64,000 nt of DNA, taken from Rhodopseudomonas sp. BAL398. Its GTDB lineage: Bacteria > Pseudomonadota > Alphaproteobacteria > Rhizobiales > Xanthobacteraceae. The position numbers and the translations under genes were made by a program. Below the pieces are notes generated by a model, which saw only the letters and a program-made list of their open reading frames with translations, did not search any database and was not told the DNA's origin. The stretch spans positions 186,001 through 250,000 of the forward strand of contig NZ_CP133111.1 in the NCBI RefSeq assembly GCF_033001325.1, in the 5' to 3' direction. Below, one piece after another: positions 28,554 to 37,334 of this stretch; within the stretch, counting starts at the first letter, position 1, and the number at the start of each line of letters is the position of its first letter.

Positions 28554-30115
28554 CTGCTCCGGCAAAGGTTGAAAGCGCGCCATCCGCCAGTCTCTCCGAC
28601 TGGATCGCGGTGATCGGCGGAGCATTGGGCGCGCTGATGGCGACGCTCGACATCTCGATCACCAATACGGCGTTGCCGCAGATTCAAGGCGCGATCGGCG
28701 CGAGCGGAACGGAAGGTACGTGGATCGGCACCGGCTACCTTGTGGCCGAAGTGGTCATGATCCCGCTGGCCGCGTGGCTGATGCGGTTGATGGGCCTTCG
28801 CACCTTGTTGCTGGTCACGAGCATCGCGTTCGTGATGTTCTCAATCTTTTGCGGGCTTGCCGAGGGCCTGACGCAAATGATCGTTGGTCGCGTCGGACAA
28901 GGCTTTTTTGGTGGCGCCCTCATTCCCACGGCGCAGGTGATCATCCGCACCCGTCTGCCGCCCCATCAAATGCCCGTCGGCATGAGCATCTTCGGTGTGA
29001 TCGTGCTGCTCGGTCCCGTGCTTGGGCCGGTTTTCGGCGGCTATCTCGCCGAGGAGGTCAGCTGGCATTGGTGCTTCTTCATCAACCTGCCGGTCGGGAT
29101 CGCACTGGTGACGCTGCTGCTTGTCGGTCTGCCGGCGCAGAAGGCCAATTTCGCACTGCTGGCCGACGCGGATTGGCTCGGCATCGTCGGCATGACGATG
29201 GCCTTCAGCTGCCTGACGGTCGTGTTCGAGGAAGGCCAGCGGGAGCAATGGTTTGAATCGTCGCTGATCGTCTATCTGTCGCTGGCCTCGCTGGTCGGCT
29301 TCCTGATCCTTCTCGTGGCGCAGATGACGAGCCGCGATCCGGTCCTCAAGCTGCGCCTGTTGCGCAACCGTGCGTTTGGCGGAGCGACGCTTCTGGTGTT
29401 CGTCGTCGGCGCTGGCCTTTATGGTTGCACGTTCATCGTCCCGCAATTCCTCAGCCTGATCGCAGGCTTCAACGCGCGCCAGGCCGGTTCGATCATGGCT
29501 TTGGCTGCGCTGCCGACCTTCGTGCTGATGCCGATCCTGCCCCGCATTATCGGCCGCCTCGACACGCGCGTGATGGTCGCGCTGGGACTGGCGTTCTTCG
29601 CGGCCAGTTGCTTCGCCGATGTCGGTTTGAGCCCGGACACCTCCGGTGGCGATTTCACGGTGTCCCAGCTTCTGCGCGGCGTCGGCCAGATCCTGGCGAT
29701 GATGCCGCTCAACCAGGCCTCCATGGTGGCCGTCGGACGGGAGAATGCCGCCGACGGCGCTGGGATCTATAGCATGGCGCGCAATCTCGGCGGCTCGGTG
29801 GGGCTTTCCCTAAGCGGTATCTTCATCGACCGGCAAACCGCGGTGCATTCGGCGACCATCCGGGAAAGCGTCACCGCCAATTCGGTACTGGCGCAAACGC
29901 GATTGGCTGCCAATGGAATCGCTCAGGGCCTCGATGCGGCAACCGCAAAGCTGAGGGCGATGGCGCAATTGTCGGCGCAGATCGACCGGCATGCCCTTAT
30001 CATGACCTTTAGCGATACATTCTGGATCATGGGAATCGTTCTTCTCGCAGCCATTCCTGTCGTCATGCTGCTGCGCCGCCCGGAGCTAGGCACGGCGATA
30101 TCCGAAGGACATTGA
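28550..30115 (+). CDS. emrB: MFS multidrug exporter, DHA2 family (EmrB-like)
   Basis: 521 residues with about 14 hydrophobic helices, as in the DHA2/EmrB-QacA family. It carries MATLDISITNTALPQI in the first helix and ISFGVI-like GMSIFGVIVLLGPVLGPVFGG in the fifth (motif C type). It exports hydrophobic compounds using the proton gradient with EmrA. Its position inside the hopanoid locus is unusual: hpnG lies before tetR and hpnH follows 201 bp downstream in the opposite direction. Confidence 0.92.
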   Translation: MTAPAKVESAPSASLSDWIAVIGGALGALMATLDISITNTALPQIQGAIGASGTEGTWIGTGYLVAEVVMIPLAAWLMRLMGLRTLLLVTSIAFVMFSIFCGLAEGLTQMIVGRVGQGFFGGALIPTAQVIIRTRLPPHQMPVGMSIFGVIVLLGPVLGPVFGGYLAEEVSWHWCFFINLPVGIALVTLLLVGLPAQKANFALLADADWLGIVGMTMAFSCLTVVFEEGQREQWFESSLIVYLSLASLVGFLILLVAQMTSRDPVLKLRLLRNRAFGGATLLVFVVGAGLYGCTFIVPQFLSLIAGFNARQAGSIMALAALPTFVLMPILPRIIGRLDTRVMVALGLAFFAASCFADVGLSPDTSGGDFTVSQLLRGVGQILAMMPLNQASMVAVGRENAADGAGIYSMARNLGGSVGLSLSGIFIDRQTAVHSATIRESVTANSVLAQTRLAANGIAQGLDAATAKLRAMAQLSAQIDRHALIMTFSDTFWIMGIVLLAAIPVVMLLRRPELGTAISEGH

Positions 30116-30316
30116 GCTGCCCTCGAAGGATTTCACGCCCTGGACTCTCCGCGCCAGACACTCAACCGCGGCACCGCCTCGTCAGATTCGCTGCGTCGAG
30201 CTTCTGAGGCAGGCGAGGCCGCATCGTCGCCGATGCGGCGCGCCTTTTCCAACCAGACTGCGTCTCGCACGGCCTGGCATGGCCGCGCGGTTCGATCTGG
30301 ATGGAGCCGCCGAGGC

Positions 30317-31477
30317 TCAGGCCGCGGTGCTGGCCTTTTGCTGGGCCTTCTGGGCGATGCCGGCGGCCTCGTCGCGGCGGATCTCCGACAGCGTCTTCTG
30401 CACCTGCTCGGAGAAGATGTACTGCGCCGGGCGCTGCTTGGTCAGGTCGATCTCCGGCGCCATCGGGCCCTCGGTGCGCACGCCGCGGATCGCGACCCAC
30501 AGCGCCTTCAACGGATTGACCAGCGAGGCATTGGCGGCGGTCGGCTCGTAGCCGCAATGCGCCATGCAGTCGGCGCACTTTTCATATTTGCCGGTGCCGT
30601 ATTTCTCCCAGTCGGTGGTCTCCATCAATTCCTTGAAGGTCTTGGTGTAGCCCTCGCCGAGCAAATAGCACGGCTTCTGCCAGCCGAAGATGTTGCGCGC
30701 CGGCATCCCCCAGGGGGTGCATTCGAACGACTGATTGCCGGCGAGGAAGTCCAGGAACAGGCCGGAATGCATGAAGTTCCACTTCTTGCCCTTGCCCAGC
30801 GCGAAGACGTCGCGGAACAGCTTCTTGGTCTTGGTGCGGTTGAGGAAGTGCTCCTGATCGGGCGCCCGCTCATAGGCATAGCCCGGCGACATCGACACGC
30901 CGACGCCGAGCTCGGTGGTGAAATCCATGAATTTGGCGATGTCCTCGGCGGCATGGCCGTCGAAGATCGTGGCGTTGACGTTGACCGCGAAACCCTTGGC
31001 CTTGGCGGCCTTGATCGCCTTGACGGCGCGGTCGAACACGCCCTGCTGCGACACCGCCTTGTCGTGGTGATCCTTCATGCCGTCGAGATGCACCGAGAAG
31101 AACAGATAGGGCGACGGTTCGAACAGATGCAGCTTCTTTTCCAGCAGTAGCGCGTTGGTGCACAGCGAGACGAACTTCTTGCGCGCCACCAGGCCGCGCA
31201 CGATCTCGCCGATCTCGCGATGGATCAATGGCTCGCCGCCCGGAATCGCCACCATCGGCGCGCCGCATTCCTCGGCGGCGTCCCAGCATTCCTGCGCGCT
31301 CATGCGGCGGTCGAGAATGGCGTCGGGATAATCGATCTTGCCGCAGCCGACGCAGGCCAGGTTGCAGCGAAACAGCGGCTCGAGCATCAACACCAGCGGG
31401 TAGTGCTTCCTGCCGAGCATCTTCTGCTTCACCAGGTAGGCGCCGATCTTGATCTCTTTGAAAAACGGGATTGCCAT
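30317..31477 (-). CDS. hpnH: Adenosylhopane synthase HpnH (radical SAM)
   Basis: 386 residues. The radical SAM cysteines are C38, C42 and C45 (CNLACVGC), and a C-terminal Cys cluster (CADCMAHCGYEP) suggests a SPASM-like region. HpnH joins the 5'-deoxyadenosyl group of SAM to hopene, the first step of side-chain extension. Here it is on the minus strand, 51 bp after ispH, and faces emrB tail to tail. In many genomes hpnH follows hpnG in the same direction. A 33-bp stretch near its 3' end repeats the end of hpnG. Confidence 0.95.
   Translation of the reverse strand: MAIPFFKEIKIGAYLVKQKMLGRKHYPLVLMLEPLFRCNLACVGCGKIDYPDAILDRRMSAQECWDAAEECGAPMVAIPGGEPLIHREIGEIVRGLVARKKFVSLCTNALLLEKKLHLFEPSPYLFFSVHLDGMKDHHDKAVSQQGVFDRAVKAIKAAKAKGFAVNVNATIFDGHAAEDIAKFMDFTTELGVGVSMSPGYAYERAPDQEHFLNRTKTKKLFRDVFALGKGKKWNFMHSGLFLDFLAGNQSFECTPWGMPARNIFGWQKPCYLLGEGYTKTFKELMETTDWEKYGTGKYEKCADCMAHCGYEPTAANASLVNPLKALWVAIRGVRTEGPMAPEIDLTKQRPAQYIFSEQVQKTLSEIRRDEAAGIAQKAQQKASTAA
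30361..30393. repeat. Direct repeat, right copy, inside hpnH 3' region
   Basis: 30 of 33 bases match 26212-26244. It lies within hpnH codons read on the opposite strand, so codon-level constraint does not explain the match to hpnG. Confidence 0.6.
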
Positions 31478-31528
31478 TACGGGGTTCTCTTTCAGACCAA
31501 ATCTTCGGACAAATCAGACGAGCGCGGC

Positions 31529-32473
31529 TCAGGCCGGGGCCAGCTCCGCGGGTAGTACGAATTCGATATCCTCTTCGCGTCCGGCCAGCACCGACACGGT
31601 GACCGGGCCGATTCGGCGCAACGCTTCGATCACGTCGTCGACCAGCACCTCGGGAGCCGAGGCGCCCGCCGTGATGCCCACCGCCTTGGCGTCCTTCAGC
31701 CAGTCCGGATTGAGCTCGCTGCCATCGGCGATCAGGTAGCTTGGAATTCCAACCTCGGTGCCGATCTCGCGCAGCCGGTTCGAGTTGGAACTATTATTGG
31801 CGCCGACCACGATGATGACATCGACCAGTTTCGACAGGTCTCTTACCGCGGATTGGCGATTTTGTGTCGCATAGCAGATATCCCGGGTGTCGGGACCCTG
31901 AATGTCGGAGAACCTGGCTTCCAGCGCGGTGATGATGTCCTTGGTATCGTCGACGCTCAGCGTGGTCTGGGTGATATAGGCCACCGGGGTCTCGGCCGGC
32001 AGCGTCAGCGCGGCGACGTCGGCGACATTTTGCACCAGGAGCACCGGGCCGGGAACCTGGCCCATGGTTCCCACAACCTCCGGATGGCCGGCATGGCCGA
32101 TCAGGATCAAGGCGCGCCCCTTCGACATGTAGCGCTTGCCTTGATTGTGGACCTTGGTCACCAGCGGGCAGGTCGCATTGAGCACCGGCAGACCGCGCGC
32201 AGCGGCTTCCTCCTCGACGCTGCGGGCGACGCCATGGGCGCTGAACACCGTCACCGCCTTGGGCGGCACTTCGGACAGGTTCTCGACAAAGATCGCGCCT
32301 TTGGCCTTCAGGCTTTCGACCACATATTTGTTATGGACGATCTCATGCCGGACATAGACCGGTGCGCCATATTTCTCGAGCGCGCGTTCGACGATCTCGA
32401 TCGCGCGAACGACGCCGGCACAGAAGCCGCGAGGCTGGGCTAGAAAAACGGCGAGAGGTCGAACGTCAGACAA
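31529..32473 (-). CDS. ispH: 4-hydroxy-3-methylbut-2-enyl diphosphate reductase
   Basis: 314 residues. IspH/LytB, the last step of the MEP isoprenoid route, making IPP and DMAPP with a 4Fe-4S cluster. Conserved cysteines: C18 in PRGFCAGV, one in [11 protein letters not shown] and one in [10 protein letters not shown]. The histidine motif VRHEIVHN and [13 protein letters not shown] are also present. It precedes hpnH by 51 bp, so precursor supply and hopanoid extension share a transcript. It is divergent from hpnN across a 301-bp gap. Confidence 0.95.
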   Translation of the reverse strand: MSDVRPLAVFLAQPRGFCAGVVRAIEIVERALEKYGAPVYVRHEIVHNKYVVESLKAKGAIFVENLSEVPPKAVTVFSAHGVARSVEEEAAARGLPVLNATCPLVTKVHNQGKRYMSKGRALILIGHAGHPEVVGTMGQVPGPVLLVQNVADVAALTLPAETPVAYITQTTLSVDDTKDIITALEARFSDIQGPDTRDICYATQNRQSAVRDLSKLVDVIIVVGANNSSNSNRLREIGTEVGIPSYLIADGSELNPDWLKDAKAVGITAGASAPEVLVDDVIEALRRIGPVTVSVLAGREEDIEFVLPAELAPA

Positions 32474-32774
32474 GGGTCACCACACACATCATAAAACTCT
32501 GTCTCCAGCCGTCATTATCGGCAATTTCCGCGCCATGATCCAGCCGGTATTGCGCCACCCAGGACATACAACGGCTGGATTGACGGATCAGAACGCGCTT
32601 GGCAATCGGCTTCGGTGGGATTACTTCCGGCCACGAGACGCTGCCGGGCTCCCCGTTTAAGCCATTTTGTCATGTCCTTGAAGGCCAGACCTTTCGGGGC
32701 AATCAAATCCCGCGAGGGAACTCGGCCAAAGCCGCCGCATTCTAGGCAAGCCGAAAGCAATAGAAAGTGAAATT
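32474..32774. other. Divergent promoter region ispH/hpnN
   Basis: 301 bp with no supported gene. It must contain promoters for both directions. No EcfG or strong sigma-70 match was recognised. Just before hpnN the sequence becomes AT-rich (32745-32775). Confidence 0.5.
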
Positions 32775-35381
32775 GTGCTGACAAGAGTCATTGTTTCCAT
32801 TGTCAAAGCTTGCACCCGGTTTGCGACTTTTACTGTAATTATCGGTGTCATTCTTGCGGTCGCGGCCGGCTTCTATACGGCGCGGAACTTCGGGATCAAT
32901 ACCGACGTCAACAAGCTGATCTCGCCGGATCTGGATTGGCGGCAGCGCGATATCGCTTTCGACAAGGCGTTCGACCAGGAACGCCTGATTCTGGCCGTCG
33001 TGGACGCTCCGACGCCGGAATTCGCAGGCGCCGCGACAGCCGCGCTGGCAGACAGATTGTCGAGCGATAACAAGAACTTTTCATCTGTCCGCCGGCTCGG
33101 CGCCGGAGAATTCTTCAACCGAAACGGGTTGTTGTTCCTGCCCACCCAGGAAGTCGCGCAACTCACCGGCCAGTTCGAGGCGGCGGCGCCGCTGATCTCC
33201 ATCGTCGCCGGCGATCCAAGCCTGCGCGGCCTGACCGGCGCGCTGGAAACCGGGCTGCTCGGCGTCAAACGCGGAGAATTCAAGCTTGATGGCGCCGCGC
33301 GGCCATTCGCGATGGTGGCCGATACGGTCGACACCGTGCTGAAGACCGGGGCGGGGATGTTCTCCTGGCGCGCCCTGATGAGCGACAAGCCGCTGACTGA
33401 TTCCGATCGTCGCGCCTTCATCGAGATCAAGCCGGTCCTCGACTTCCAGGCGCTGGAACCCGGCAAGACCGCCACCGATGCAATCCGGCAGGCGGCGAAG
33501 GACCTCAATCTGGCCTCCGAATACGGCGCCAGGGTGCGGCTGACCGGGCCGGTTCCGATCGCCAATGAGGAGTTCGCCACGGTTCAGGACGGAGCCCTGG
33601 TCAACGGCATCGGCACGGTGCTGGTGGTGCTGGTGATCCTGTGGCTGGCCTTGCGCTCGCCGAAGATCATCTTGGCGGTGTTCATCAATCTATTCGTCGG
33701 CCTGTCGATCACCACCGCGGTCGGATTGATGATGGTGGGTTCGCTGAGCCTGCTGTCGATTGCGTTCGCGGTGCTGTTTGTCGGGCTGGGGGTGGATTTC
33801 GGCATCCAGTTCAGCGTGCGCTACCGCTCCGAACGCTACAAAACCAATGATCTGACGGCGGCCCTGGTGCGGGCGGCGAAATATTCGGCGATTCCGCTGT
33901 CGCTGGCGGCGGTGTCGACCTCGGCCGGGTTCCTGTCGTTTCTGCCGACCGCCTATAAGGGCGTCTCCGAACTGGGCATGATCGCCGGCGCAGGGATGAT
34001 GATCGCATTCCTGTCCTGCATCACCTTCTTGCCGGCGCTGCTCAAGCTGCTCAACCCGGCCGGCGAGAGGGAGCCGCTGGGTTACGCCTTCCTGGCGCCG
34101 CTCGATGAGTTCCTGGAAAAGCACCGGGTCGGGATCGTCGGCGGAACGCTGGCGCTGGCGATCGCCGGGCTGCCATTGCTGTATTTCATGCAGTTCGATT
34201 TCAATCCGATCAACCTGCGCAGCCCCAAGGTCGAATCGATCGCGACCTTCCTCGATCTGCGCAAGGACCCCAACACCGGCGCCAATGCGATCAACGTGAT
34301 GGCGCCGAACGAAGCGGCCGCCCGGGTGGTCGAGGCCAAGCTCAGCAAGCTGCCGGAAGTGTCGCGCACGATGTCGCTCGATAGTTTCGTGCCGGACGAC
34401 CAGCCGGCCAAGCTGAAGATGATCGCGCAGGGCGCCAAGGCGCTCGATTCGGCGCTCAACCCGGAATCGATCGATCCGCCGCCGACCGACGCGGAAAATG
34501 TCGAGGCGCTGCAATTGACCGCGGCCAGCCTGCGCAAGGTGGCCGGCGAGGCCGACAGCCCAGGCGCCGCAGCCTCGCGGCGCTTGGCCGATGCGCTGAC
34601 CGGGCTCGCCGGAGCCGACCAGGCGACCCGCGACAAGGCCCAGGCGGTGTTCGTGCGGCCGCTGCAACTGGCATTGACCCAGTTGCGCGATCTGCTCCAG
34701 GCCAAGCCGCTATCGCTACAGACCCTGCCGGATGATCTGGTGTCGGCATGGAAGACCAAGGAAGGCGCGATCCGCGTCGAGGCGCTGCCGAGCGGCGATC
34801 CGAATGACAACGCGACGCTGCGCAAATTCGCCGCCGCCGTGCTGAAGGCCGAACCCCTGGCGGTGGGCGGCCCGGTGTCGATCATGAAATCGGGCGACAC
34901 CATCGTTTCGGCCTTCATCCAGGCCGGGCTGTGGGCGCTGCTGTCGATCTCGCTGCTGCTGTGGCTGGCGCTGCGCCGGATCGGCGACGTGGCGCTGACG
35001 CTGGTGCCGCTGCTGGTCGCCGGCGCGGTGACGCTGGAGATCTGCGTCATCATCGGTCTGCCGCTGAACTTCGCCAATATCGTCGCGCTGCCGCTGCTGC
35101 TTGGCGTCGGCGTGGCGTTCAAGATCTATTACGTCACCGCGTGGCGCGCGGGACACACCAACCTGCTGCAATCGGCGCTGACCCGGGCGATCTTCTTCAG
35201 CGCGCTGACCACCGCGACCGCGTTCGGCAGCCTGTGGCTGTCGAGCCATCCGGGCACAGCCAGCATGGGCAAATTGCTGGCGCTGTCGCTGGTCACCACG
35301 CTGGCCGCGGTGCTGCTGTTCCAGCCGGCGCTGATGGGCAAGCCGCGCGAACCCGCGAAGACAGAGGCAGACGAGAGCTGA
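32775..35381 (+). CDS. hpnN: Hopanoid transporter HpnN (MMPL/RND)
   Basis: 868 residues from GTG 32775. A first helix at about 15-37 is followed by a large periplasmic domain (from INTDVNKLISPD), a five-helix block with LFVGLGVDFGIQFSVRYRSER, a second periplasmic domain and a second helical block ending LFQPALMGKP. Length and order match HpnN, which carries hopanoids to the outer membrane in R. palustris. It is divergent from ispH and precedes hpnO by about 230 bp. Confidence 0.93.
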   Translation: MLTRVIVSIVKACTRFATFTVIIGVILAVAAGFYTARNFGINTDVNKLISPDLDWRQRDIAFDKAFDQERLILAVVDAPTPEFAGAATAALADRLSSDNKNFSSVRRLGAGEFFNRNGLLFLPTQEVAQLTGQFEAAAPLISIVAGDPSLRGLTGALETGLLGVKRGEFKLDGAARPFAMVADTVDTVLKTGAGMFSWRALMSDKPLTDSDRRAFIEIKPVLDFQALEPGKTATDAIRQAAKDLNLASEYGARVRLTGPVPIANEEFATVQDGALVNGIGTVLVVLVILWLALRSPKIILAVFINLFVGLSITTAVGLMMVGSLSLLSIAFAVLFVGLGVDFGIQFSVRYRSERYKTNDLTAALVRAAKYSAIPLSLAAVSTSAGFLSFLPTAYKGVSELGMIAGAGMMIAFLSCITFLPALLKLLNPAGEREPLGYAFLAPLDEFLEKHRVGIVGGTLALAIAGLPLLYFMQFDFNPINLRSPKVESIATFLDLRKDPNTGANAINVMAPNEAAARVVEAKLSKLPEVSRTMSLDSFVPDDQPAKLKMIAQGAKALDSALNPESIDPPPTDAENVEALQLTAASLRKVAGEADSPGAAASRRLADALTGLAGADQATRDKAQAVFVRPLQLALTQLRDLLQAKPLSLQTLPDDLVSAWKTKEGAIRVEALPSGDPNDNATLRKFAAAVLKAEPLAVGGPVSIMKSGDTIVSAFIQAGLWALLSISLLLWLALRRIGDVALTLVPLLVAGAVTLEICVIIGLPLNFANIVALPLLLGVGVAFKIYYVTAWRAGHTNLLQSALTRAIFFSALTTATAFGSLWLSSHPGTASMGKLLALSLVTTLAAVLLFQPALMGKPREPAKTEADES

Positions 35382-35614
35382 ACCGGTTGGAACCGGGCAG
35401 GCGAGCGCTGCTGGGGATTTTACTGGGTCGGCAGGGGAACCGTCGGGCACATGCCCGGCGGCCGAAATTAATCCGCAACCCCGCGGCGCGGGCGTGATAT
35501 GGCGTTGCCGCGCAAATCGGGTTTCGGTGCCCGGCCGACTCGATTGGCGGCGCCGGAATCACAAAACGCCGCAATCGGGGTTTTCAGTTCACGGTGCACC
35601 CCACCAAACGAAGT

Positions 35615-37015
35615 ATGCAACTGATGTCATATCCGAATCTCGACTTTTCGCAGCTCTTCGCGGAGCGCCAGGCCCAGCGCAGCGGCATGCATGCACGCCA
35701 CCTCAACGAGCAGCTCGTCAGGGTGCTGAAAACCATCGGCTATGATGTCGGGTTTCAGCGCGGCCAGGGCCCGTATCTGTTCGATCGCGACGGCGCGCGC
35801 TATCTCGATCTGCTGAGCGGCTTCGGGGTATTTGCGATCGGGCGGAATCACCCGGTGCTGCGCGACGCGCTGAAGAGCGTGCTCGACGCCGACCTGCCCA
35901 ATCTGGTGCAGCTCGACGTCTCGACGCTGGCCGGCGTGCTGGCGGAGCGGCTGCTCGACTACGTGCCCTATCTCGACAAGGTGTTCTTCGCCAATTCGGG
36001 CGCCGAATGCGTCGAGGCCGCGATCAAATTCGCCCGCTGCGCCACCGGGCGCACCGGCATCGTGCATTGCGACCACAGCTATCACGGCCTCACTTACGGG
36101 GCGCTGTCGTTGACCGACGATCCAAATTTCCAGGCCGGGTTCGGACCGCTGCTGCCCGACTGCACGACGATTCTGTTCAACGATCTGGAAGCGCTGGAGA
36201 AGGCGCTGTCGACCCGCCAGGTCGCGGCCTTCATCGTCGAGCCGATCCAGGGCAAGGGCGTCAATCTGCCCACCGACGAATTCCTGCCCGGCGCCGCGGC
36301 GCTGTGCAAGCGCTACGGCACGCTGTTCATCGCCGACGAGATCCAGACCGGGATCGGCCGCACCGGCCGCTTCCTCGCGGTCGAGCACTGGAATGTCGAG
36401 CCCGACATGGTGCTGCTGTCGAAGTCGCTGTCCGGCGGCCATGTCCCGGTCGGCGCGGTGCTGACCCGCAAATCAATCTTCGACAAGATCTTCAGCCAGA
36501 TGGACCGCGCCGTGGTACACGGCTCGACCTTTGCCAAGAACGATCTGGCGATGGCGGCCGGCATCGCCACGCTGGAGGTGCTCAAGCACGAGAAGCTGAT
36601 CGAGGCCGCCGCCAAGCGCGGCGCCGAGCTGCGGCTGGCGCTGACCCGGATGGTGCCGGGCTATGAGCTGATGAAGGAAGTCCGCGGCAAGGGGCTGATG
36701 ATCGGCGTCGAATTCGGCCCGCCGAAATCGCTGCGGCTGAAGGCGTCCTGGACCATGCTGGAGACCGCCAATAAGGGCCTGTTCTGCCAGCTGATCACGG
36801 TGCCGCTGTTCAAGGAGCACAAGATCCTCACCCAGGTCTCCGGCCACGGCAGCCACACCATCAAGCTGCTGCCGACGCTGACCGTCACCGAGGAAGACTG
36901 CAAATGGATCGAGACCGCCTTCGACCAGGTGATCGCCGACAGCCACAAGGTCCCCGGCGCGATCTGGTCGCTCGGCAAGACCCTGGTCGACAACGCGGTG
37001 CGTAAATCGGCGTGA
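35615..37015 (+). CDS. hpnO: Aminobacteriohopanetriol-forming aminotransferase HpnO
   Basis: About 466 residues. The start is uncertain: ATG 35615, ATG 35624 or GTG 35594. Class-III PLP aminotransferase: FFANSGAECVEAAIKFAR near the cofactor phosphate site, FIADEIQTGIGRTG with the pyridine-contacting Asp, and LLSKSLSGGHVPVGAV with the Schiff-base Lys. HpnO makes the 35-aminobacteriohopanetriol side chain. It closes the hopanoid locus in this window; hpnA, hpnB and hpnI-K are not present. Confidence 0.92.
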   Translation: MQLMSYPNLDFSQLFAERQAQRSGMHARHLNEQLVRVLKTIGYDVGFQRGQGPYLFDRDGARYLDLLSGFGVFAIGRNHPVLRDALKSVLDADLPNLVQLDVSTLAGVLAERLLDYVPYLDKVFFANSGAECVEAAIKFARCATGRTGIVHCDHSYHGLTYGALSLTDDPNFQAGFGPLLPDCTTILFNDLEALEKALSTRQVAAFIVEPIQGKGVNLPTDEFLPGAAALCKRYGTLFIADEIQTGIGRTGRFLAVEHWNVEPDMVLLSKSLSGGHVPVGAVLTRKSIFDKIFSQMDRAVVHGSTFAKNDLAMAAGIATLEVLKHEKLIEAAAKRGAELRLALTRMVPGYELMKEVRGKGLMIGVEFGPPKSLRLKASWTMLETANKGLFCQLITVPLFKEHKILTQVSGHGSHTIKLLPTLTVTEEDCKWIETAFDQVIADSHKVPGAIWSLGKTLVDNAVRKSA

Positions 37016-37334
37016 GGCAAGGCCTTCTGACCGCTGACTAAACCTCCACGCCTGCTGTGTCGTCATCTTCGAGGCCGCCGCAGCGCTGCGACACCTCAGA
37101 GCTCGACTCAAAAGGGGCAATGAAGTGGGGCCAAGGTCGTCATTGCGAGGAGCCCTTGCGACGAAGCAATCCAGGTCGTGGCTTGCCGCCCCTGCATTGC
37201 TTCGCTGCCGGAGGGCGCTGCGCGCCGGCCTCGGCTCGCAATGACGGAATGATCCTGATCCATAATCGTCTCGTTCAGGCCCTCAGATGACGTGGCGCTT
37301 GACCTGAGCTTGCTTGGCTTCGCCAGAATGCCGC
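37016..37334. other. Tail-to-tail gap after hpnO
   Basis: 319 bp between converging genes, without a supported gene. Its middle is occupied by the palindromic repeat at 37138-37246. Confidence 0.6.
37138..37246. repeat. Palindromic repeat, family A copy 2
   Basis: Starts GTCATTGCGAGGAGC, contains GACGAAGCAATCCAGG and GCATTGCTTCGC, and ends GCTCGCAATGAC. Same arms and order as the other family A copies. Confidence 0.8.

Noticed and set aside
30233-31150. Plus-strand open frame over hpnH
   Set aside because: Antisense shadow of a well-supported radical SAM gene.
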